A DNA stretch of 64,000 nt from Cercophora sp. LCS_1 (taxonomy: Eukaryota > Ascomycota > Sordariomycetes > Sordariales > Lasiosphaeriaceae), in NCBI GenBank assembly GCA_036250225.1, contig JAPZLL010000004.1, positions 1,668,123-1,732,122 on the forward strand, given 5' to 3'. The notes beneath the pieces are model-generated. The model was not told the origin of the DNA, ran no database searches, and was given only the letters and a program-made list of their open reading frames with translations. The position numbers and the translations under genes were made by a program. Position 1 is the first letter of the stretch; each line of letters starts with the position of its first letter. Of the stretch, positions 56,701 to 64,000 are shown piece by piece.

Positions 56701-57881
56701 CAGGAAAACGGCTGGAAACGGACACCCCACTTCGAGCAGCAATTAGAGTAAGAGATCAACGATCTGCGGAGAAACTAGTCTCCCTTGGTGCCCAAGTCAA
56801 AGGGCCGGAGCATGACTGTGGACTTTCAACAATCCAACTGGCCTGCGGAGCGAGAATGGATCCTACTGAGAGGTCTATAACCTCAGGGCCTGCTGATCTC
56901 AAGCTTGTGGAGCTCCTCCTCAATAATGGGGCTGATGTAAACGCCACTGGAAGATATTGTTGTTTTCCAGCGCTTCAACTGGTCAGAGATGTCCAAGCAG
57001 TCGAGCTTCTTCTAGACCATGAAGCAGATCCTAATGAGCTCGTGGCTCGATGCGAAGACTGCAACGCCCTTGACCCACATGGGCTTGACAATGGGGACAA
57101 TGTCACTATGATACAATACACGATTCGGCGGATAGAAATGTTCGGGGCTCCCAGAGAAGCCAAGGGAATGGACTTATTTTTGGGCATTATTGACTTGCTG
57201 TTGCAGGGGGGCGCGAGAATCAACGAGAGGGCCACCCTGCCGAGCTGTGGGAAGAGGAAACTCGGATACAGCGCCCTTGAGATGGCGGCAGGACTGCCCG
57301 ACGAAACGCTTGCCTTTGAACTCGTCGGTTGGCTTCTAGAACGTGGAGCCGAGCTCGAGCCGCCTGCCGGTTACAGGGGAAGCTGCGCCCTGAGCATTGC
57401 TTGTGGCAGTGGCAATCTAGATCTCGTCAAACTGCTGCTGGACCGGGGAATGGATCCAAACCGAAAAGACAAAGACGGCGCAGTTCCATTGACTGATGCT
57501 GCAGCCAGGGGCGACATGGCGATCGTTTTGTTGTTGCTCGGGGCAGGGGCGAATGTATGTGCCGACACTGCCCTGGATCGGAGCCCTTTGGTCATGGCCG
57601 CCCAAAACGGGCGACTGGATGTAGTTGCGTTGCTTCTGGAGTATGAGACGCGCGACCACATCTTTGAGGAAGCCATCTGGGATTCCAAACATTGGAATCA
57701 CACTGAGGTTGCGTCATTCATTCAACAGCGCCTGGAACAGTTGCGCGCTGGTCGCATGGGTGATAATGGGGACACTGGTTACGTTCAGTTCCGTCATGAA
57801 CGGCCCGGAGAGGCGCGTCGGGGCTGGCGGTCTCGGAGCTGGAACTTGGAGGATTCCCAACACCAGCTTCGACCTTTCTAA
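53761..57881 (+). CDS. Clr5-domain ankyrin-repeat protein
   Basis: Four exons (53761-53930, 54008-54198, 54291-54680, 54733-57881) join in frame to 1,299 residues. Residues 20-120 form a Clr5 domain: SHWEEHRELFHELYNT, LEKVKEIAEE, LSSYETKLRDELGLRKN and KLKRTIRRYSK. A variable middle follows. Ankyrin repeats appear from about residue 470 (SPLIYAAINGNTDTVKMLLE, then GADVN) and are densest at the C-terminus (CALSIACGSGNLDLVKLLLD, PLVMAAQNGRLDVVALLLE). Clr5-ankyrin proteins are frequent in Sordariomycetes and Leotiomycetes; their roles are largely unknown, though the architecture resembles fungal recognition receptors. The acceptor at 54732 was set by phase. Confidence 0.85.
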
Positions 57882-57957
57882 TTTCCCACCGTGTTTCATA
57901 CTACGTTCACAATGAATGAAGCCTATCTCTTCTCCTGTACCTTTTTTTGTTTCTGTC
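57882..57957. other. Short gap before inverted-repeat element
   Basis: 76 bp of likely 3' UTR of the ankyrin gene. Confidence 0.3.
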
Positions 57958-58402
57958 ACTAGGGGAAATTAGGGTAAGCTCAGAATAAATCAGCCATACC
58001 TCAAACTCACCCCGACTCAGGATTACAAACGAAAAAGGAAATTTCAGAGTGCTCAGATTTGCTGCACATAACCGGGCTGTTGCCTCGCCATGGTCATCTC
58101 ACCTCTGGTCACTCGTTCACTTTGGCGCTTTTTTTCCCTTCAGTCTCATGGGGGTTTTACCTTCCCACTTTCTTCCTCTTGGTCATTCTTCTTCCGCCCG
58201 CCTGTGGGCAACAATAGTTGGGTTTTAGATCGCGGATGCACAAAAGCAATACTTCCCTTCGTTTTTTTACATATGCATAACAGCCTGGTTACCTGAGACG
58301 AACCTGGGCACACCAAATTTCCTTTTTCGTTCGTCGTCCTGAGCTGCGGTGAGCTATGGCTGTAGCTGATTTGTCCTGAGTTTCCCCTGATTATTCCCTG
58401 AG
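57958..58402. mobile_element. MITE-like element with long imperfect inverted repeats
   Basis: The left arm (57958 to about 58080) and the reverse complement of the right arm (about 58285-58402) share AATCAGC, CTCAGGA, a core AACGAAAAAGGAAATTT and GGGCTGTT/AGGCTGTT over roughly 110 bp. The interior is about 200 bp, T-rich and non-coding. A related arm exists at 49531. Together they point to one MITE family. Confidence 0.65.
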
Positions 58403-58754
58403 CCATAGCCCCGATGGCTTAGCAAGAACGGCGCTGCAAACGCTAGCACCTCACCGCCGAGATCGGGGTCCTCTTGTTTCCGGGGTCGTCCATATAACAA
58501 CGGAAGACGATGGAGGGGGGTGCAACGGGCTTGAAGGCGGAAACGGTGGACAGGGACCCTGTTGACCATGACAATGGCGCTGGGGGAAGTCGAAGTTGTA
58601 ATTGCTGGACATCACTCATTGCTCAACCTTTCCACCCTCAGATCTTCCCTCACTAAACCCCCAATCACCCGCACCATCCGGGCCTGGCGACCTTCGAAAG
58701 ACACCACCACCCCCTGTTCGTAGCAAGACCCACATCCCATAGACTCTCCGCAAG
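58403..58754. other. Intergenic, no gene seen
   Basis: 352 bp between the inverted-repeat element and the stop of the module B membrane protein. Nothing recognised. Confidence 0.4.
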
Positions 58755-59879
58755 TTAGGAACAAAATTCAGGCATGGACTCGTTTGCTCCCGGACTCAAG
58801 CATGCCTGCAGCAAGGACAGTTGATACTGCAACAAAGCCAGCTCATACTGTTTGAAAGAGAAGTAAGAAGCTATTCCTCCAAATACAACTGTAAGAATGG
58901 CCAACAGGCCAACGGTGACCCAAAAGGTCAGCAATTGCATGAGGTTTTCGGTCCCCTCGTGGGGAAGCAGCTGCCGCCAACCGTAGGGGGGTGCCTTTAG
59001 CTCCGTGCGAAGATGGGCCAGGTTGGTGTACCAGAACTTGTAGTGGCTTAGATCCCGGATCTCTTGGCGGCCGCCGAGGCCCAGCGCGCCAAAGTGACGG
59101 CCCTGGCTGCCGAGGAATTTCTTCGTTTCTCTGCTGTACGGCGGAAACAGCAAGTTCAAGGTATCGATGGCCTCTGCTAGCGCCTCTGCCGGGATCGGAC
59201 AGTCGGAGATGTGCTGCCGATGGTTGAGCAGCCAGACTTTGTGCTCGTAGATGTGGATGATTTTGTTGGCCCAATCAATTTTCAGATGCTCGGTGAGACT
59301 GTGAGTCCACCGAATTCTCCACCTGTAGTTTTTGACGAGATATGCTGCTGTGAAGTGTCGGGGGATTATTTCTTCCCCGGAAAGCGGGCCTGCTTTGGCA
59401 TTGTCCACTTTGAGGCCGCTAAAATAAGACTCTATCAAGCCCCTAAGCGTCAACCCATCGTCCCAGCTTATGAACTCATCGTCCGAGGGCCTCCTAGGTT
59501 GCGAGCTATCGATTCTGATGGGAAAATGAAGCCAAACCCGGGCGAGATATTCAGCTAGGCGTGATTTAGCGTCGGGGACGGATGCCAACGATGCCGGTAG
59601 GCAACCATTCTCCAGGCGTTGTTGCAGAGAGTCGAGTGCGGCGGCACGGGGCCGGTCGATGTCGCTCCGGAAATATTGCAGGCAGGTCAAGACCTTGGTC
59701 TCCAATGCAGGATTCGCCTCCACGCCATGTGGCCGGAGCTCGGTTTTTTCGAGTTCGCATCGCAAATAGCGGATCGCCGCTGTGTACAGTTTTGGCAGCA
59801 ATGATACGTCTTGCAGCTTTGGCCATATTTGCGCAATGAGTCGGGGTTCGAGACCTAGCTCATCATTTTCCCGATCCAT
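58755..59879 (-). CDS. C-terminally membrane-anchored protein of unknown function, module B (WTHSLTEHL family)
   Basis: 374 residues from the first ATG at 59879; the frame is open upstream but only with non-ATG starts. Mostly soluble, with FISWDDGLTLRGLIESYF (136-153), WRIRWTHSLTEHL (187-199) and IIHIYEHKVW. One membrane span at about 316-339 (LLTFWVTVGLLAILTVVFGG) is followed by a tail with LLQAC and PEFC. It matches the module A protein in motif order, span position and tail, though overall similarity looks moderate. No enzyme or pore-forming family is recognised, and it does not resemble gasdermin by eye. It is divergent to the trypsin-like gene at 60285. Confidence 0.75.
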   Translation of the reverse strand: MDRENDELGLEPRLIAQIWPKLQDVSLLPKLYTAAIRYLRCELEKTELRPHGVEANPALETKVLTCLQYFRSDIDRPRAAALDSLQQRLENGCLPASLASVPDAKSRLAEYLARVWLHFPIRIDSSQPRRPSDDEFISWDDGLTLRGLIESYFSGLKVDNAKAGPLSGEEIIPRHFTAAYLVKNYRWRIRWTHSLTEHLKIDWANKIIHIYEHKVWLLNHRQHISDCPIPAEALAEAIDTLNLLFPPYSRETKKFLGSQGRHFGALGLGGRQEIRDLSHYKFWYTNLAHLRTELKAPPYGWRQLLPHEGTENLMQLLTFWVTVGLLAILTVVFGGIASYFSFKQYELALLQYQLSLLQACLSPGANESMPEFCS

Positions 59880-60284
59880 AGCATCAACGGTCGGGAAACT
59901 GAATGTTGGGGTTGATGCACTGGAAACTGGGAGGAGCGATACACTCTGCAATATCAAGTGGAGGTGACTGGATGCTGACTGGGAGAAAAAGCGGGGGGTT
60001 GGAGCTGAGCACTTGGAATTGAGGCACCTGCAGTTACCTCGTGCATACAGACCGCGTCAGGCAGCAATACTTTCGCTCCCACTCCACTTAGGCTCAGGCT
60101 CAGCGCTTCGCAAGAGGTTGGTTGGTATTGGGCTCGCGCAGAGGCCTGACGAACACTTCCGCCCCCACGCAAGCGGCACGGGCCAAACGCCAAGCTTTCC
60201 AAGACGCGTCAGAGACGCCTGCTGATAGCCCCCACACTAACAACACATCACGAACAACTCCAACGCCCAGAAGAGGATGTTGTG
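59880..60284. promoter_or_regulatory. Divergent promoter region of module B
   Basis: About 400 bp between the two start codons. No coding feature. The head-to-head layout repeats that of module A and suggests shared control. Confidence 0.45.
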
Positions 60285-62115
60285 ATGGAACCTCAACCGG
60301 CTACCCTAAGCCACCCGACCACTCAAATCAGGACCCCACCTGCTACTTTTCTGCCTCCATCGCACGGGGCTGGCCCCGGGACGCGTTTGGGAAGAGATGC
60401 ACCGATCACAAACGGTGGCGCTGGAGGCGGCGACCTTGTCCCGTCGGTCGTGTCTATCTTGGTGGCTCTAGTAGGCTTCGCGCTTGAATCCGCACGATCA
60501 CGCGCACAGGCGAAGAAGGACTCAAAACTTCAGAATGCAAAAAAAGCCACTTCGGCTGCCACCAGCCCCGCCTCAAGCACAAGACCGCGCGCCTCGACAA
60601 CCGCTGGCAGAAACGTTGGCTGGGAGAGCGCTTCGGATGTTGGCTCATCAACAAGCTACTTCAGCGACAGCTCATCGACTACAAGAGATGCGATCACAAT
60701 CGACTTTCCATCGCGGCACGGTGAGCTGCGCCCGCTCCAAGCGACCAGGCAAGCATACTACTATGCCCCAGCGAACAACAACCGCCCCGGGCTCCGGCAC
60801 CCGGCATTTACTGATCGTACTTATCGTGAAAATGTCAACAACCATATCAGTCGCCTGGCAAACGACCTCAGGGCATACTTGGACCGCCGCCGCGTCACAA
60901 ACGCTGACTTCAGCGTGGAATTCCGCTTGGCCGGCCGCGTCAAGCCGCCCAACCTGACACAGATCGAGTTGCGACCTATCATTTACGTCAGCTGCACCGC
61001 AGAACGAGTCAAGAAGTTGATCGAGAAGGCCCTACGCGACAGCGATCTCGAGTGGGCCACCACCTTCGAGACCTGGGTTCGCGTGGGGGGGCTTGTTCTG
61101 AACTCGGCCCGCACCGCCATTCAGGTGACCGGCCTCGACCTTGCAAGCGGTGGCGGCTTCCGTTTCCGAGATTTAGTCAGGGTTTACCTACATCTGCAGG
61201 TGCCCGACGACGGCGTGTCTGCCTGCGGTCTGCTGCTTTGCGCAACTATCACTTACAAGGGGGCGGTCGTCGATCAGCGGCTGTCGCGCCTAGGAGGCCT
61301 TTTGAAGGTGGATGGCACGGCCACTTGGGCAACTTCGACTGCCCATGGAATTGTGGATGCATTGTACCGCTGCAGCCGGATGGAACCTGAACCTAGTATT
61401 CGCAATCGGCCAGGCGAGCCCGGGGCTGAACACCCAACCGACAGCAGGGACGGCGAGGAGGAGGACGAAATCAACGAGAGCCATAGTGACGACCGGTTTA
61501 GTTCCCATCACCAAACACTCCTCGGACATGTGAATCCCCGCAAAATATCCCGTTGGAGACAAATCACCGATATCCGTGCGCTTGAATTTATACAGCCCGC
61601 CATCACCGCGGCACCGGGAGCAAGCAGAAAACGGGCCCATGACTTTGCTCTCTTCGGCGTTTGGGACCGGCTCCAGAATTCCTACGTGGAAGACGGGTCG
61701 CGACACCTCATCCACGGCTACCTAAAGGACAAGGATCTACCAACAGCAGATGAGGATGTGAAAATCTTGCTTGGTGGTGGGGTCAATCCATCGGGGCGCA
61801 TCCAACCGCTGGCGAGCTCCATCTACCTGTCTGGCGCCGAGTTCAAGACCAAGAAGATATCACTACCAAGCCCTCTAGGTATGAGAAGTTTCTGACAGTG
61901 TTTGGTTGGTATTGTGCTGATTAGCCGTTGAACGCATAGCTCCTGGGACCTCGGGGTCATGGGTCGTGTACAAGGGGCTGTTCTGTGGCGCCATTACGGC
62001 GAGCTGTTATCCCGAGCCAATGGCGCACATGACGACTGCTGAGACGCTGATCAACAACATCAAATCCTCTCTCGGTCCACGGAATGGCTCAGGGGATATA
62101 CGGCCCCGTCTTTGA
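60285..62115 (+). CDS. Trypsin-like serine protease, stand-alone (module B)
   Basis: Two exons (60285-61878, 61925-62115; 46-nt intron) encode 594 residues. A hydrophobic stretch (LVPSVVSILVALVGFAL, about 51-67) may anchor or hide in a membrane. The region at 180-270 (RLAGRV, IIYVSCTAERVKKL) matches the N-terminal region of the module A protease. The candidate triad is His354 (TSTAHGIV), Asp453 (AHDFALFGV) and Ser541 (APGTSGSWVV). The Ser block lies on the second exon and is followed by LFCGAITA and EPMAHM, again as in module A. Without splicing the protein would lack the catalytic Ser. No transporter is fused here. Substrate unknown; the divergently encoded membrane protein is the obvious candidate. 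Confidence 0.75.
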
Positions 62116-62190
62116 GGGCTACAAAAGACTCACACCATCGGCGAACGCTGGAAAGAAACGAGTTGACACTCGAGGCTACCGATAGTAGGT

Positions 62191-62724
62191 TTGTATGGTA
62201 AACAAACAACCACCTATCCAACGTCTGTTCAACCTTCTTTCAGGCACTCGGTTCCCTCCCTCACTCCGCTTACTCCGTGTCTCGCCCTCAACTCACTCCG
62301 GCTTCCTAGCCGTATAAACATAATAAGGAAAATGGACGCGTCACCCCAGGTTTCATCCCGCTCGCGACTGCTATCAGCGACCATTAGCGCTTTCGGCAGT
62401 CTCTCGGCGACCATGGTGCTGTTTGTCACCACTCTGGACCCAGCACTGCAGAAATTCTTTACGTCAACGCCGACATTTCGATATCTCGGAAGCATTTCTT
62501 TTTCGCTGTACCTTGCTCGTGGACCTGTGCTCCACTTGTTCGGCTACTCACTCGTGCCGTGGATGCTGCGAACGACGGGGCGAGAAACAGAGTTGCGCTT
62601 CCAAGGTGGGGTGCTGCTCGCGCTGGTGGTTCTGACCCCAATTGTCCTGTGGGTTAAATTTAGAATATCAGACAATAGAAGTAGAAATACCTCGAAAAAA
62701 AAAAAGGTATTGTTTAAAAGTTGA
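62191..62724 (+). pseudogene. Acyltransferase-3 family C-terminal relic
   Basis: An open frame whose central part (TPTFRYLGSISFSLYLARGP, VLHLFGYSLVPWML, LVVLTPIVLWVKF) matches the last membrane helices of fungal acyltransferase-3 proteins. The rest of the enzyme, several hundred residues, is absent. Homology stops at about 62660, exactly where AT-rich sequence begins, so the gene was probably cut by insertion or rearrangement. Confidence 0.55.
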
Positions 62725-62830
62725 AGGGTAAAGGCTAAACCCCCAAGAGTTAGGTAAATAATATAATAAATATAAAGTACAGGTAAAATTATGTATTTTT
62801 AGAATAAGGACTAAGTTAGCCCCCCTGGTA
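62660..62830. other. AT-rich tract
   Basis: Runs of A and T with many TAAATA steps. Probably RIP-mutated edge of the transposon copy to its right. Confidence 0.5.
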
Positions 62831-62902
62831 ACGGTCACCCCTGGCTTCGGTCAGCTTGCCAAGCCTCGGCGCCAGCCACCCCCCTCCTCGAACATCACCA
62901 AT

Positions 62903-63900
62903 TCAAGCACATTCTATTTCCTCTTCCGCTACAGAATCTTCTGATTCTGATTCTTCAGAGGCTTCTTCTTCCTCCGAACTATCCACAGCTCGCCCTGCAG
63001 CCCTCTGAGCCCTCCGAATTGCCCCAATCCCCACAAACCTCTTATTTGGATCCGGCTCAACCTTCTTCCTCTTGTTGCCGGCCAGCATTGCCTCCTTCGC
63101 TTCTAGAGCCTCCTCCTTGCGTTTGAGGATAGTTTTCTCAAAAATATTCTCTTGGAGAGCCTTTTGCATCTTCTTGAACATTAGTCTTTCGCTTAGTGTA
63201 ACGTCAAAACGCTTGAGTAGATGGTCCACCTGGGCCCTTATGGTCTGGGGCTTTTTGGGGGTCATTAACAAAGGGTCCTGATCTTTTCCTATATGCCTAG
63301 GAATTGCTGGAGCCGATATAACTGGCTCTGGCTCCTCGGAGGCATTCCGATTCGAATTTTTAAGGAGGAGCTTGCTTATTAGGGGCTTAGCCATATTAAC
63401 CGGCCACAACCCTATTGCCGACCATCCAGACCGAATAACTTGCGCTGTAAAGGCCTCTAGGCGGGCCTTACGGTAGTACTTGAGAAAGGCCCTCTTGCCG
63501 ACTGATATTGTATTACAGATACCCTCTGTGAGATAGTAGGCGAGGTATTTGCGATAGGCCCTCTTTAGGACTGAAAAATAGGAAAGATCTAGTGGTTGGA
63601 GGACGTGTGAGTAGTGTGCAGGCAGGTAAAGAAGCTAGATCTTGTTGGAAAATGCCAGCCATATGAATTTGTCGGTTGTATGATTGCTGTGGCCGTTAAA
63701 AATAAGAAGGTGGCGCTCAGAGGGCCTCTCAGGCCTAGTTAGAGGGATAAAGATCCTCTTTAACCATTTGGTAGCGATATTATTATCTATCCACCCCTTC
63801 TTTTGTGTGTCAAACTTCCAGGCCTTAAAGGGAGTAAGGTCCAAAGGATACTATTGTTGTTGAACCGATTTACCCTTGAAAATAATGAGTGGGGGTAGAA
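62903..63900 (-). pseudogene. pogo/Fot1-type (Tc1/mariner) transposase with stop codons
   Basis: One frame reads PPLIIFKGKSVQQQ, TAG, DLTPFKAWKFD, KKGWIDNNIATKWLK, RHLLIFNGHSNHTT, then IWLAFSNKI, TAG, LLYLPAHYSHVLQPLDL and SGWSAIGLWPVN, down to an acidic tail ending at 62903. This is the DDE region and C-terminus of pogo-like transposases. The Asp expected in LLxLDGHxSH is Asn, and both stops are TAG; G-to-A or C-to-T changes would explain all three, as in RIP. The third acidic residue (LQPLD) remains. The 5' part is missing or lies beyond the window. Confidence 0.7.
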
Positions 63901-64000
63901 TTGTGACGACCTGCGGGCCGCCCGAATGGGCGCCGCCGCGTCAATGGTCGGCACGGGCCGACATACCCCCGCAGTCGCCACGGTGCGGACAACAGTGCAG

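Noticed and set aside
58755..59879. Gasdermin identity for the module membrane proteins
   Set aside because: No gasdermin-like beta-rich N-terminal pattern could be recognised; they have a single C-terminal span instead, so only the genetic arrangement is analogous.

Overview
The window is nuclear DNA of a filamentous ascomycete (Pezizomycotina, most like a Sordariomycete). The evidence is many short GT-AG introns (about 44-93 nt), Zn(II)2Cys6 and HET-domain genes, fungal DUF3176 and DUF3632 families, Clr5-ankyrin architecture, and AT-rich, stop-ridden transposon remains that look like repeat-induced point mutation (RIP). No rRNA, tRNA or CRISPR array was seen.

Layout. (1) 0.1-5.7 kb: part of a galactosaminogalactan (GAG) exopolysaccharide cluster. 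It holds a spherulin-4/Sph3-like hydrolase, an Ega3-like GH114 galactosaminidase and an Agd3-like deacetylase. Next to it lie a Zn2Cys6 regulator and an ACS-family MFS permease (6.4-10.5 kb). (2) 11.5-17.3 kb: module A. A trypsin-like protease fused to a complete MFS transporter is divergently paired with a C-terminally membrane-anchored protein. (3) 17.6-25 kb: a decayed region with a HET pseudogene, a DUF3632 gene with a nonsense codon, an RNase-like relic and AT-rich tracts, but also an intact STAND-type N-terminus fused to LIM-like zinc fingers. (4) 26-43 kb: mostly housekeeping and secreted genes: lipid-droplet hydrolase, NAD-binding protein, histidine phosphatase, amidase, secreted proteins, DUF3176 membrane protein. 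(5) 43-58 kb: an intact HET protein, a UbiA-type membrane enzyme, a V8-like protease with a repeated EEGFF segment, a Clr5-ankyrin protein, and two MITE-like inverted-repeat elements plus a solo arm. (6) 58.7-62.1 kb: module B, a second divergent pair of the same two families as module A, here with a stand-alone protease. (7) 62.2-64 kb: an acyltransferase relic and a pogo/Fot1-type transposase with stop codons, cut by the window end.

The most notable signal is the repeated two-gene module: trypsin-like protease with an apparent His/Asp/Ser triad, plus a membrane protein with a WTxxLxEHL motif and one C-terminal membrane span. It occurs twice, divergently arranged, among HET, STAND-like and ankyrin genes typical of fungal non-self recognition. 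A protease-controlled membrane effector system is a reasonable hypothesis but is inference only. Exon coordinates were worked out by hand from splice signals and reading-frame continuity and are not confirmed by transcripts.
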